Positions 1 to 11,539 of a stretch of DNA of 64,000 bases are shown one piece after another (the stretch's first letter is position 1; each line of letters starts with the position of its first letter). The stretch is from Dipylidium caninum. Its lineage: Eukaryota; Platyhelminthes; Cestoda; Cyclophyllidea; Dipylidiidae. The stretch lies in the NCBI GenBank assembly GCA_017562135.1, contig QEYB01000654.1, positions 1,302,001 to 1,366,000 on the forward strand. The letters run 5' to 3'. A model generated the notes under the pieces. The model saw only the letters and a program-made list of their open reading frames with translations. It was not told the DNA's origin and ran no database searches. Both the position numbers and the translations under genes were made by a program.

Positions 1-93
1 GAAAATTATTGCTTCCTTTTTTGGGTCGAGCCAGCTGAAAATTGGTTTATTTTAGTTGGGCGCAAAAATAGGCGGTGGACAACACCAAACACC

Positions 94-130
94 CCCACCA
101 CCACCACCACCACCGCCGCCGCCGCCGCCA
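94..130. repeat. CCA/CCG triplet repeat
   Basis: An uninterrupted run of CCA changing to CCG triplets. In one frame it would encode polyproline, but no homologous exon surrounds it, so it is listed only as a microsatellite. Confidence 0.85.
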
Positions 131-1987
131 GCGGCGCAGTGTGGTCGCCGCCTCGCCTTATCGGAGGTGAGGCGCGGAGCGGCGGCTGCGGGACGAGATA
201 CGCTCGGGTTGGCGCTGCGAGCGAGCGACTATAAAAAAACACAAGACGAAGGCCAAATGCACCCCGACTTTTGTTAGTGAAGGCGGGGGAGGTGGGCGGA
301 AAGCGGGGGGGGGGGAAGTCCTCCTCCCCCCATTTTTATCGCCTCGCGACACGACTCCGTGGCCTCGACTCGCCTGTGCTCATCCGCCCTGACGCCGCGG
401 ACGCCGTCGACTGACACGGACAACCGGCTGTCCCTTCCCGTCTGGTTTTGAAAGGGGAATTCGCCCAGTTTGTGCAGCCACGAGGTCCTGTAGATCTTCG
501 TCCGCCTCTGGCGCCTCACGGTGGCCGCGGCCGGCAAAGTGGTGAGGCAATTGACGCTTGTTGGGGAGCGGAGAGGAGGCAGAAGCACCTCGTCCGCCTT
601 CGACTCGACTTTTGTTCGGAAAAGCTCAATTCTCCCCTCCACAAAAAAGTGTCTTTCCCGCCTTGGGAGCGGGGAGGACGGGAAGGCACGAGGTCTAATT
701 ACTGGCTGAAACGTGTTTTTGGGATGAGAGGCTTCTTTGCCCTCTGACAGAATGGTCCTTTTAAGGAAATTGAAGACCACTGGTAGGCAACAACCTTGTA
801 AAATCGAGGACAATTGCGGCAAATGGAGGAAAGTTGAGTCCAACTCGTCTGTCTTTTCGCGTCTAATGGCTCTTGGCCGTGGAGCAACGGAGTGGATCGT
901 CAGTCTCGGGGCGGAGGGTGTCTGTCCAAGTCTCGGAAAAGGCGGACGACGGCAGACAGTGGCGGGGAGTGCGGGACCGAACGCCCGGAAGGAGGACCAC
1001 TTGGCGTCCTCCATGACCTTCAAGAGTCGGCGGCGGAAGGTCCTGTTGTCCTTGAACCACTTGTCCAATCCCCGTGCGAGGAAGGACTCCGCCCTCCAAA
1101 ACCACCGAAAACCCCCAACATTCAACAAGAATGCTTTTCGATCGAAAGTATGGAGACGTTTGGCCAAATTACTGCCCATGACAGAGTCATTTGCCCGTCT
1201 TCGATGGCAAAGGTGCCTCCTCGTGCCCGCCGCGCCAACTTGATTGCCTTGCAAACAGGCGTCAGGTCGTCTGACCCTCGTCGGCAATTCCACAGGCGGA
1301 TTGTCTGAGAACCCGCTCCTCGACCGAGTGATTTATGCGCGAGGTGTTGCTGCTCTCGGGTGGCCACATGGCAGGCGAGAGGAGACGCAGTGCAAGTGGC
1401 CATTAGTCCCGTCAACATCGGTGGTCTTCCCTTCCCTTTCCCCTCCTTTTCTCTCCCCTCCCCTCCCTTCCACTCCACTCCACTCCACTCCATCATTACG
1501 CAGACCTCTGTAAAGTTTTCGGAGCGGATCGACGCGTTGGCCTCCGCCTCGCTGGCCAGAGCGCAAGCGACCGGTCGAGGCTGCTGCCTCCGGTGCTTCA
1601 ACGCCTCGAGTCCGTGCAGGGAAACGCCATTTCTGCCTGTTTTCAGCCAGTGTTTTCGGAGCACGGTTCGCCGGGCGGGAGGAGTTTTATCCACCCGTCA
1701 GATGGCCGGAGATTCCCTTGTCTTTGTGGAGGGGAAAAAGGACCGGCTGCTTCCACAAGCCTCGGCAGACGGAGCCGCACTTTGTTCAAATTACAAAGTC
1801 TCCAGCCGCCGGTCTGTCACTTCTCGACAAAATTCCCTCGACCTCCTCGGGCCCGCCGCCTGTCCGCTTTCGCCAGCCTCCAGTCAGACTTGATTGAGCC
1901 CTGCTGGAAGGAGGCAGAAAAGCCGCCCTTCCTCATTGGCGTTAGATTAACTTCCCCTCCCCCTCCCCTGCGCGCCCACCCGCTTCG

Positions 1988-2012
1988 CCTCCTCCTCCTC
2001 CTCCTCCTCCTC
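1988..2012. repeat. CTC triplet repeat
   Basis: Perfect CTC/GAG trinucleotide microsatellite in the GC-rich left part of the window. Confidence 0.85.
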
Positions 2013-2234
2013 CGCGAGGTGCGGTGCAAACTCTCCTCTCCTCCGCCTTTTCGGGTGCCTGTGCGGTCGGCGAGGCCCTCGGACCCGTTGTGCCTCGCCT
2101 CCGCCCGACAGAGACGCAGACGGAGACTGAGTGCTCCGTCGACGAGGTGGTGCGGGCTCAGGAGACTGTGTGTACCAGGAGGAACGTTGGGATTCTCGCC
2201 TTCCTCCCGCAGGAGTCGAGGTCCGCCGGGGGAC

Positions 2235-2284
2235 GGTGGTGGTGGTGAAGGAGGAGGAGGAGGAGGTGGAGGAGGAGGAGGAGG
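2235..2284. repeat. GGT/GGA compound repeat
   Basis: Compound GGT then GGA trinucleotide repeat about 50 bases long. It creates poly-Gly/poly-Glu or poly-Ser/poly-Leu in the open frames and explains several long spurious ones here. Confidence 0.8.
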
Positions 2285-3189
2285 CGACATTCGCAGTCAG
2301 AGGTCTCCGCTCCGGCCGACTTCTGGCTGGTGAAGGTGATAAACGCGGATGTTGGTGACGGCCTCCAGACCGTCCACTGGCCCACACAGGAGTAGATGCG
2401 CAAGGACGATGCACGACCGCTCGTCGGGGGAGAGGGAGTCCTCCTCGCTACACGTGGAATTTGACCCCGAGGAAGCAGATTTTTCCTCAACTAACTGTCA
2501 AATCGAGACTTCGTCGCCTCTTTGCGTGTTCCGATGAAGCAGTGGGCCGATTTGGCCGCAAGAAGTGGACGGCGTCTTCAAATGCTCCACGCACATCGTC
2601 GGAGCGTCGGCGTCGCTGCTCCGCGCTCGACCGCGACCGACCGAGACGAGGAGAAGCGGCAAAGTCGCCCTGGCCGAATTCACACTTTGTCCTCTGCACA
2701 AATCAGCAGTGTTTAAACAATGCCAACAATAACGGTCGTAGTGCACCGAACACGCGGGGGGGGGAGGGGAGGGGAGACGAAGCCACCGAAATCTCTTTTC
2801 CGACCGGCGAAGTAGGCCTCGCAGCCCCACACACCTGGCTGCAGGGTTTATTTTTTCGAAAGGACGAGGACGAGGAGAAGAAGGCGAAGAGGAGGGAGAA
2901 AAGTTCTTGAAACTTTTGTCGCGTTTTTTGACCAACACTCGGGGGAATGGAAAGGGGCGAGGGCGGGGGGGCTGGCGAGTTTTCCTTCCTTAAACTTCCA
3001 CTGGCCCACTCGCCCGCTCCTCCGTTTGTCCCCTCGGCCTCTCGTCGTCTTCGCTCTCCACGTCGATCGCCGCTCATTTTTTTCACAAAGTGACTGATTC
3101 TCTTCTGTCCACCTCAAACGAAACTCGTCCCACACCTCACCTCTTTGCCCACCTTTTTACCGTCTACTGGGTTTAAAGAGGGCCGAGGA

Positions 3190-3207
3190 GGGGGGGGGGG
3201 GGGGGGG
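3190..3207. repeat. Poly-G run
   Basis: About eighteen consecutive G residues. Such a homopolymer is error-prone in sequencing, and its length should not be trusted. Confidence 0.8.
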
Positions 3208-3366
3208 AGGAACAGGAAGAAGACGAAGACGACGACGGGGGCAAAGACGAAACCAGAGGAGGAAAACACAAATTTCCCGCTATCATTAAGATAATTGGTC
3301 AGTTGAAGGCTTTGTATCCGCCTGGCAGACGCCCTGAAACCAAAGCCCGGTTGAACTGGAATGAGA

Positions 3367-3400
3367 CGGAGGGCGGAGGGCGGAGGGCGGAGGGCGGAGG
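3367..3400. repeat. 7-base GGGCGGA tandem repeat
   Basis: Four to five head-to-tail copies of a seven-base G-rich unit (GGAGGGC). It could form a G-quadruplex but shows no coding role. Confidence 0.75.
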
Positions 3401-3494
3401 AAGAGGAGTCGGAGTGGGCGGGGCGGGGGTGGGCAGAGTGTGCTGGTGCCTGTGGACGAAGTTCTAATGCAACATTGGTGTTTTTCCTTTGTAG

Positions 3495-3561
3495 ACCAAC
3501 CCCGTCACTCACGACTTTCGCCCAGGCGACGTCGCCTCCACCGTCGTCCAACGAAAGTCTC
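3495..3561 (+). CDS. Possible 5' exon of the PAR-3-like gene
   Basis: Candidate internal exon of 67 bases between a pyrimidine-rich acceptor (TTTCCTTTGTAG) and a strong donor (GTAAGT). Read with one base carried over from an upstream exon, it encodes a Ser/Pro/Thr-rich peptide ending SPPPSSNESL and finishes in phase 0, which is what the next candidate exon at 6321 needs. There is no domain homology; the call rests on splice signals, open frame and phase only. The exon before it was not found, so its join to the left is unknown. It could equally be chance in GC-rich intronic DNA. Confidence 0.35.
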
Positions 3562-4360
3562 GTAAGTCCGCGCACCTCGGGGCTCGCGCAATTTCGGCTC
3601 TTTTTCACGCCGCCACGCCGCGGACCCAGGCCAGTCGAGTGCGCATTTCGTCCACTCGCCCCTCGCCTCTCGCTCCGCGCCCGCCTCATCGCCTTCCCGG
3701 CCGAGGGGAGGAGAGGCGACCGGCGACGGCGACCGGCGACAGGGGACGCGGATGTGGCCCTTCGCTCCAACTTTATCCGTCGACTGCGGGACGAGGGGAA
3801 GGTGGCAGCGGGCGGCAGCAACCGCGCGATGACGACAGCAGAGAGAGGGAGAGGAATGCAGACGTCGTACACGATCGTTTCACTCGTCGACTGGTGTCAT
3901 TAATTACTTTCACCCCAAATTTGTCAATTTTGCGGACACCTGGAGGGCGGAGAGGGCAGACCCGAGCCACGCTAATTGGCCAAATTGTAGGCGGTAGAAA
4001 GACCCTCCAACCCAGCGATCCCGTGACGCCTTTCGGCGCGGAATGTGGGCGTTGTGGAGTTAAATGAGTGGGCCACTCCTCTCGCCCCTTCGCCTTCCCC
4101 TCTCCCCTCTTTTGCCCCCCGGAGGCGAGCTGAAATTTCCTAAAACTAACGCCTTCCGCTCGCAGTTTGCGCGGTGCCCAGGCATCATCGGCAGAAGGCG
4201 GCCTCTGACCGGTTCTCCCCTCGCCTCCGACTGCAAAGCGGTGGAGAAAGGCGCCAAGTTGACCATCAACGAATAAACTTAGTGGTGATGTGAGATGACT
4301 GCGTTTTGTGTCGCCGTGGCGACCAAATCGGACGGGACTGCGCGCACCGCGTCCACCTTC

Positions 4361-4385
4361 GAGGAGGAGGAGGAGGAGGAGGAGG
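4361..4385. repeat. GAG triplet repeat
   Basis: Perfect GAG/CTC trinucleotide microsatellite. Confidence 0.8.
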
Positions 4386-5572
4386 CCGGGCGACGCCGGG
4401 GGCGAAAGATGTCAAGACATTCACAGTTCCTTTTACTCCCCCAAACCATCACATGACAATTTCATTGACCTGGTGGCAGACAAATTTAGGGCAGCTGTTA
4501 CCCCTGACATGTAAGGTCGTCAGGTATTCGAAAATGGTGTTGAGGTGAAGGTCAGTGACCACACCTCGGCCTTGGTGCGCCCATCGCCGCCCCGCGGCGA
4601 AATCCGCTTTCCCGCGCCCGCCGAAGGCCAGACCGGGCCGCTGTCCCACCCGAGCGGTGATGGATGGGCCGTCTCTGGCCGCGTCTCAGTCACACGCGAC
4701 GTCATCTGGGGCGAAAGACTCCACGTCGGGCAGGGCAAGCGGAGCGGCAGACGGACAACCAGTCGCCCGACTGATCCGCCGCCGTGTTGGTTGCTCGGAG
4801 GAGGGTGGACGGGTGCTGGAGGCCTGTCGTCTCACCCCCGCAGCGTCTGAGTGTGTCAGGAAGGAGGAATTGTGCGTGTCCACTGTCCGAGTGCTCATCC
4901 CTCGTCGGCGATGAAGTGTCGACGCGTGGGAGAATCCCAAAATTGCCTCACCCCATGGGATTTGTGGGCCAACCAGGCAATCGGCTGCTCGGCCCGCGGG
5001 TCGTCTCAGCCTTCAGCGGCGGCGTGGCGCGTCGCGTCGGGGCGCTGCTAACTGTCCCCACCCGCTGGGGCATCGCGGAGGAGTGCGAGTCGGAGGGTTA
5101 CGCCAGGCCGAAAAGTTAACCTCCCCAAACCCCGCGCCCACTTTTCTTCCCTCGACTGCCTCACCTCTTCCCCCTTTAATATTTAATGGTCCCTCGAAGG
5201 TGGGGGAAATGTCCACCCTGTCAATACCAAATGAAAAAGAGGTGGGATTTAAGGGCGTGGGAGAGGCATTTGACGCTAACACACACTAATTTGTTCCTTC
5301 CCCCCCCCTGCCCCTGCCCTCTAATGTCCCCTGCCTTTGCCTCGAAGCACCGCATTAATGTTTAATTCGAGCACACGAGGTGTTTCTCCCATCTCCTCCA
5401 TTTGCAACCTCGGCAAAATCCGCTTTCCCCTGCACCGCCGAGTGCGAGTCTTCTCGCCGCGGGGCGCAGGGCGGTGGGGAGGCATGAGACTGGTTAAATA
5501 AGTGGGCGATGGCGGTCAGCGCAGTCTCGCCGTCTCCTCCTCTCGTTCCCGCCTGTCCGGCGTCTTGCGGTC

Positions 5573-5594
5573 GGGCGGGCGGGCGGGCGGGCGG
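5573..5594. repeat. GGGC tetranucleotide repeat
   Basis: Five head-to-tail GGGC units in a CpG-rich stretch. Confidence 0.8.
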
Positions 5595-6320
5595 TGGCGA
5601 GCCGAGACTCGGCGCGGTGCTCGTACACGAAGGGCGGCGTCCGCTCTGAGTTTGGGGGGCGAGGGCGAATGCCGATGTTACACCGACGATCTCCACATCT
5701 CCGGCAGATGGAGAAGGCTGGGAAAGGCGGTTCGTTCGCCCTCCCCCGAGGAATGCGCCACGAACTGTGTCGTCCGGGTGGCCGAAGGGGAGGAGCCTCC
5801 ATCCAAGTCGCTTCGCCACCGGATTCCCCTGCAACCGCCTTTTCTTACCATCGGAGAAGTACTTCCAGCAAAGGAAATACGGCGATTCGAGGCGGAAGGC
5901 TGCGCTACGATCCGCCCACCTCTCAGGCCACAGCCACTTGGTGTCCGGTGAGGAATAAAAAGGCTACAGTTTGGTCTGAACCGCGACATGACGGCAGGTG
6001 CTGTCTCCTCCGGTTTCCTGGAGACGGTGGAGGAGGAACGCCGTAAACGATGGAGTGTTTAACTCTGTTCTCGACAATGTCGACGCCACACGCCCAGAAG
6101 ATCTCAGTAGATTTTTGTCTTGTCAGTCCGCCGTGGCCACTTTCGGGCTGCGTCCGCACCGTCAAATCGCCTGCTCGACGAGGAGACGGCGAGCGTCGTT
6201 GGCGGCGTTTGAAGGCCTGGACGTTGGCATAAACGTTGCCACGCAAACACCTCGCCCATGTTGGATTCGGGGCAAAGTGGACCGTGGAGTGAGACACAGT
6301 TGTCGTCTCTTGCTTTGCAG

Positions 6321-6706
6321 CCCCTTCTGGCCGACTGTGGTCCTCCCCGCCCACGCCTACCAATGCCACTTCTCCCCGTCCTGGAGGAGTCCACTCGGTG
6401 CGCTCCGCTCTCCAAAATCCCCGAAGAAGACGACAGCGCGTCACAGGCCTCCACGGTGGTCGTGGTGGTGCAGCCGCACCACCAGTCCCAACGCCGCTGT
6501 TCCACCTCCCCGACGACTTCGTTGTCCACGACATCGTCTAGCACCACCCTCCCGCTCTCCTCCTCGCCCCAGCCCACGCCGTCGTCGGTGCACTCAACTC
6601 CCGTCGTCTCCACGGACACCGAAGGCGAGGAGGCGGCGGCGGCGACGGCGACGGAGGGGGCGCAGCCCGGAAGATTATGCCGCGAGGCTAATGAACGCGC
6701 TCAAAG
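6321..6706 (+). CDS. Probable exon of the PAR-3-like gene, Ser/Thr/Pro-rich linker
   Basis: A 386-base candidate exon with a good acceptor (TGCTTTGCAG) and a donor GTCAGT. It starts in phase 0 and stops two bases into a codon. The product is a Pro-rich start, an acidic patch (IPEEDDSASQAS), a valine run, a long Ser/Thr stretch and an Ala/Glu-rich end, as expected of a disordered linker in a scaffold protein. The unfinished codon is completed exactly by the exon at 11362, and that exon in turn joins the firmly supported exon at 13685. The phase chain is the main reason for placing it in the same gene; the peptide itself has no recognisable domain. Confidence 0.5.
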
Positions 6707-7604
6707 GTCAGTGCACATCTTGTCCTCACCCGAGGACACGTTTCCCACGTCAACTAGGCCTAAAAGCTCGCGGAGAGCGTTCAGACAGGCAGGTGAAGTT
6801 GGGCGAAATCATCCCCGTCGTCAGGATACCCCCAGCTCCTGCGGAACTGTGCATTTTACGCTCTTCGTACCCGGAAATCGCTCGGGTCACTGCGTTGAAG
6901 AGTTCGTTTCTTTCCCTCGGACAGTTTCCCTCAAAGTACCGAGTGTGTGGAGGGCGGGCGCGAAGTTCCAGCCTCTGCTGCCACAACCAACTGCTGGGCA
7001 TTCAAGGGACGGGGAGGAGTAGTGGCCCTCCCCCCCGTGGCCACTCGCCTGTCCAAGGTCCGCACGGAGATTCTCGCCGTGCGTGGCTGCCTCGAGGACC
7101 CACCGGTTCCACCCGTTTCTGCCCTCGTCTGAGGGACAATCCGGGACGAATGCGGTCGGGCCGTCCGACGGCCTTTTCCCCGTCCACAAAAGGGCGAGAA
7201 AACCGACCTCTGCCCTGTCAAAGCTGCCACGATGGAGCTTTGCGACGCCTCTCACCGGGGATTCTCGTCGGTGGGTGGTTTCGGCCTCGCGATTTTTCGA
7301 CTGAGACTTTAATTTCCGTCCCGACGATGCCCGGGGCCGCGTGGGACGGGGCGCGGCGGCCTCGATGCGTCTCCTCCAGAAGCCTTCAGTCCCGCGAGCT
7401 CCTTTGCTTTTTGTACCACGAAGGAGATAATTTGGGGGCAGCACCGCGATCCTCCGCGTTCTCTTCCACGGCTCGGCCACCCGCGCTTTCCGCTCCCACC
7501 GCCGGGACAAAGCGGCGTCGTTTGTCCACACTGCACGTGTTTTTTTCCTTTTATCTCCTCCTTGTCGGCTACCCTCTGCACCATCTACGCGGCGTTGGGC
7601 TGAG

Positions 7605-7629
7605 CAAGAAAAAGAAGAAGAAGAAGAAG
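7605..7629. repeat. AAG triplet repeat
   Basis: AAG/CTT trinucleotide microsatellite; it gives poly-Lys at the end of a spurious long open frame. Confidence 0.8.
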
Positions 7630-8736
7630 GAGACTTCCAAATGACCTCTTCGTATCATCATTGCCGGACACTGGTTGCTCTGCGTGCTGCCCTCTCCTTC
7701 TTCGTCCCACGTTGTCCTGTAGGCTGGTCGTTTCTCCTAGCCGCCTTCACGGCGTCGGACGAGGTGGCGGGCGAGAGAGAAGTGGGATGAGGCCAAGGAG
7801 TGGCGAATGTTAGGGCTTTTGAGTCGGGTTTTGGGTTCGCGGAGCGGTGATTTCGTCGCTGGTCCTGCCGACCCCGTGTCCGACGGCCAGACCGCCGATT
7901 GACCGACGGGTTGGGGGCCAAACGACCCTCTTCGCCTCTCCTTTCCCCCCCCCCAACCGAAAAGTCCGACAACTTGAGTAGAGACCAAGACAGGCGGCCA
8001 CGTTTACCACTCAAGGCGGCATCACCATGACAGCGGAAGTCCGAGGACAAAAGGCGAGGCAACAAGGCGATTTGCCATGATTTATCAGCCTTATTGGCAT
8101 GGGATGAGACCTTCTGCCGCACCCGACTGCGCCCTTGCCACCTCGGGGGCTCGGCGCTGGAGCCACACGCCCAACTTCCGTCCGGCAACGCAGTGGCCAT
8201 CGTCACCATTTCAGCTATTCCGCCTCTTGGCGGTCCGAGCAGCGATGACCACCACGGGCTCTGGCGGTTCCAACGAGCCATTCTCTCTTCCAACCTCGTG
8301 AACCCTCGAGTGGGGCTCCGGCAGCGATTCAGTTCCACTTCGTCGTCCCACCCCTCCCCCTCCCCCTGCCGGACGTGTGCTGGAACCTTGTCCGGTTTGT
8401 GGCGAGGCGCGAGAAAGGCGATGCTCTTCAAGCAGCGCGGTGTTCGAAGCGCCCAACAGCGGCGCCCGACGCTCCTTCGGCCCATTGTCCTCCGCGGAGG
8501 CGATTCGAAGGAGTCTCGTCCACCCTGCACCCACTTTCGCCACCCAGTCCGTGGAGGCCACGAGGTGGCATTGTCGCCTGCCAGTAGACCGGTCGTCAGG
8601 ACGACTTTCTTTTTTGTTTCGCGTTTAACCGAGTTTAGCGGTGCTGCCAAAAAAAGGTGGGGAAAAGGTGATTAATGTGTCAGCTCGACCCACCTTAACA
8701 CACTCGACTGTCTGGTCGCAGACAGCAGACTCCGGC

Positions 8737-8767
8737 GGGGCGGGGCGGGGCGGGGCGGGGCGGGGCG
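8737..8767. repeat. GGGGC pentanucleotide repeat
   Basis: Six perfect GGGGC units. The G-rich strand has the spacing of a G-quadruplex former. It lies in what would be a long PAR-3 intron; no coding use is evident. Confidence 0.85.
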
Positions 8768-11361
8768 ACGGGTGAAGATATTCTCGTTGCGCAGACTTTG
8801 TCCCTCTCGCCGAGCCCCTTTCAACGTCCCCGCGGGGTGCAGCGTCTCGGCGGGCAGCCTCGTCGCCTCGAGGCTTTCAGGGGGGGGAGGCGGTGGAGGG
8901 CGGATTTGAGTCTCTCAACTCCCCTTTTCGGCAGGACTTCAAGTACGTGGGGATTTTGAATACGTGGACATGGAAAAATCGCAAATGTCGGCAAACGTCT
9001 CACTTCCTCTTGCGTGGGCTGTCTATAAAAGCGCGTAGATGTCCCGGGTCACCGTAGACGACCTCAGAATGTCCAGATTGTCTCAATTCCGCGTATGCGA
9101 AACCCCTCGGCGAGTGGCCTGGACGCTAGAGATTGTTCCACTCCACTCCACCACCACCACCTCCGCCTCCCCCACGAGGGGAATATTCGCCTCCCGAGTG
9201 TCCGGACTCCACAGCCGCCAAGCGTCTACGGACAGCGCGAGGGCGGTGGTGCCATAGCACTTCTAAATGAATCCCCTTTGCCCTTGTCCCGTCCACCCAA
9301 AAGACCGCTGTCAGGGTGGGCATTTTTAATCCCACCGCAGTCCGCGGTCGCCTGTCCTCTCGCACGCGTCGACCGGGACGCTGAAGACCGTGGCGTCGCT
9401 CTGGCAACACTCACGTCCTCCATCCCGTCGCGAAGGATGTCGGCCCAGTGCATTCTCCCCGTGTCCGCGTCTGCACGGGCGTGGGAGATTAAAATCCTGA
9501 ACACTGCGAAGACGCTACTGTTCGCCGCAGAAAGTCCAGTCTTTTGGCCTGCGGGGAATGGCACGAGAGCGACCGACACAGCCTCGTTGGCGCGGAGTGT
9601 TCCAGCGTGAGCGATGAATCGGGAGACCCCTCAGAACCTCTTCCAATGTCCACTTGTAAGATGGCACCCGCCTGTGTCGCGTCAAGTGTTCTGCAGGCAC
9701 CACTTCGTGGCGGTGGTGGCATTTCGACCCTGGAGTATGTTGTCAATCTTGACAGAAGTCCGCCTACTCCAACGACACATTCTTGACAGTTGGCAGGTGG
9801 AGGTGAAAGCGGCGAAGGCGACTCTCGCCTGTCCAGTAGCGGCATTACATGAGGCCGGAGAGGCGGCGGAGACGGTCGGACGGCCTGAAAATCCCCTTTT
9901 AATTTTGCTGTTACAGACAGTCGTCACATTCTGCTGTCCACTATGCTCGGCTCGCAGGCAGATGGGCGCGTAGGACGAAGAACTTGGCCTGTGGAGCCTC
10001 GTCGAGAGGCGTAGAAAAGGTGAAGGCGTTGAAAGATTCCACCGAGTAAAAATTGGCGTTTTAACGGGCTTAAATCCACTCTTTCGCCTTCGAGTCGAGC
10101 GAACTTGTGGTACATCCACGGAGATGGAGACGAGAGCACCCGTCTCCGCCCCTCCCGTCGCCAAGTCCCGGCGTGGAAGCGACTGTGGCAGTCCGCTCGT
10201 CTTCTCGCCCGGCGTTTTTCTCCTGTAACTTGCAACTGCGGTGCAATTTAAATCATTGGCCTCGTGGCCTTTTCGCCGTCAGTAAATCCTCGTCTAAATG
10301 TTTGACAGCCTCCAGCACCCGATCAAGTTCCCACGCAACAATGAGGGCGAAAGAGGAAAAACAACTTGGCCTCCACTCACCCCGGACGTTTTAACCATCC
10401 ATTTTGGGGAGCAGAATTCACCAACTCGTCGCATTTAGTCTGCTTCGGTGGATTCCTTTCCGGTCTGGGAGGATTATTCTCTCAACCGCCGTCGCGGGGG
10501 CGGAAGCGGAGGCGGCGAAAGCGATTATTTGAAATGCAAACGATCAAATCAGTCGGCCACGCTGGTTCCTCCGAGTTCCATGCTGTTCGCGTCTGTTCTT
10601 CCTGATCAGACGGTGTGAAGGAGAATTTGAAGTTTCGGGCAGTGAAGCGTCGGCACAGAACTGACTCCTTTTTGTCCTCACCACCCGCCTCCCCTACCCG
10701 CGGTGAATGTCTGAACAGCGTCGCGCTCCGGTAGGCGGCGAGGCAGTCACCCGCGTCTCGCTCTAACTTTCCTCCAACTCGCCCCACAAGCGATTTCGTT
10801 TCACGCGAGTCAGACCCTCGGCGCGGATATAGGAGAAGTTGATGTTGAGGCTGAAGAGCTTCCTGCCCCCGCCCCCGCCCCCGCGCCCCCCAGTCTCAGC
10901 GACATGCATGTCAGTTGGTGAGGCAGTTCAAAGAGGCGCGCATCCGCATCGCCGCCGTCGTGCGGCATCCGCCCCACCGCTGGACATTTAGAGTCACCTG
11001 AGCAAGACGCGAGAGTCGTCTCGTTGAGAAGCTGAGATCCTCGCAACTTGACGACTGTCGCAGCCCTCCCGAAACTCGCATTTATCCGTCTGACCGAGGA
11101 AGGGTTCAAGGCCTCGTAGTGCCAGCAAAAGAAAAGTCGAGAAGAGTCTCCCCTTCGTCACCCTCCCCTCGTATTGACAACCCTGGTGAGAGGAGTAAAG
11201 ATTACCCCACTAGATCACCTCGGACTAAATTTCCCCTCTAGTTCTTAGCTCAAAGAAATCAGGCTTCTGTTAAATAATCGGGGATAATTTCATGCTCTCG
11301 GTTCTATTTATAAATTCGACCATCGAATGAGACGAAAATACGTAATTATTTCCCTTAACAG

Positions 11362-11539
11362 GTCGAAGACATCGGAAAAAGCCAGTAGGAGCCTGCTAAA
11401 GCGTCACCGGTCTTCGACCAGAGATAAGACTCAGGCAACGGGCCGGGAGGGTACAAGCACGCCTTCCAGCGAGGACGACTTTGACATGAAGGGTCGTCAC
11501 AATACGAGCGCTTCAACGCCAGTGCCTGAAAGTGACCCG
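11362..11539 (+). CDS. Probable exon of the PAR-3-like gene, basic and Ser-rich
   Basis: A 178-base open stretch flanked by acceptor TTCCCTTAACAG and donor GTTCGT. Its peptide starts SKTSEKASRSLLKRHRSS, passes an acidic patch (SSEDDFD) and ends SASTPVPESDP. The first base completes the codon left open by the exon at 6321, and the exon ends in phase 0, matching the next exon at 13685. It stands out because the surrounding DNA here is AT-rich with frequent stops, so an open codon-biased stretch with both splice sites is unlikely by chance. The function of this segment is unknown; the basic and acidic Ser-rich composition fits a phosphorylated linker. It might belong to a different gene. Confidence 0.55.

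Larger units (their letters stand above)
1..3494. other. GC-rich region without an assignable gene
   Basis: GC-rich sequence full of triplet and purine-rich simple repeats. Many open frames exist on both strands, but in DNA this GC-rich stop codons are rare and the frames overlap each other with low-complexity products, so none is called. If the PAR-3-like gene starts outside or near the left edge, this stretch is its upstream or intronic DNA. I looked for a PAR-3 N-terminal oligomerisation domain and PDZ1 here and recognised neither. Confidence 0.5.

Noticed and set aside
274..1293. Long minus-strand open frame of 339 codons
   Set aside because: It lies in GC-rich DNA where stops are rare, overlaps equally long frames on the other strand, and has no domain or splice context.
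5998..7644. 548-codon plus-strand open frame
   Set aside because: Arg/Pro/Ser-rich and low complexity. The better-supported exon at 6321-6706 runs in a different frame with both splice sites, so this frame is a shadow.
8377..8628. Plus-strand frame with a CPVCG zinc-knuckle-like motif
   Set aside because: A single CxxC pair without a second pair or a family context, and no convincing splice sites.
7658..8650. 330-codon minus-strand open frame
   Set aside because: No motif and Arg-rich composition typical of reading GC-rich DNA; it ends in a GC-rich simple region and has no homologous neighbour.
9021..9030. TATA-like CTATAAAAG
   Set aside because: A single match in the middle of a probable intron without a gene starting downstream.
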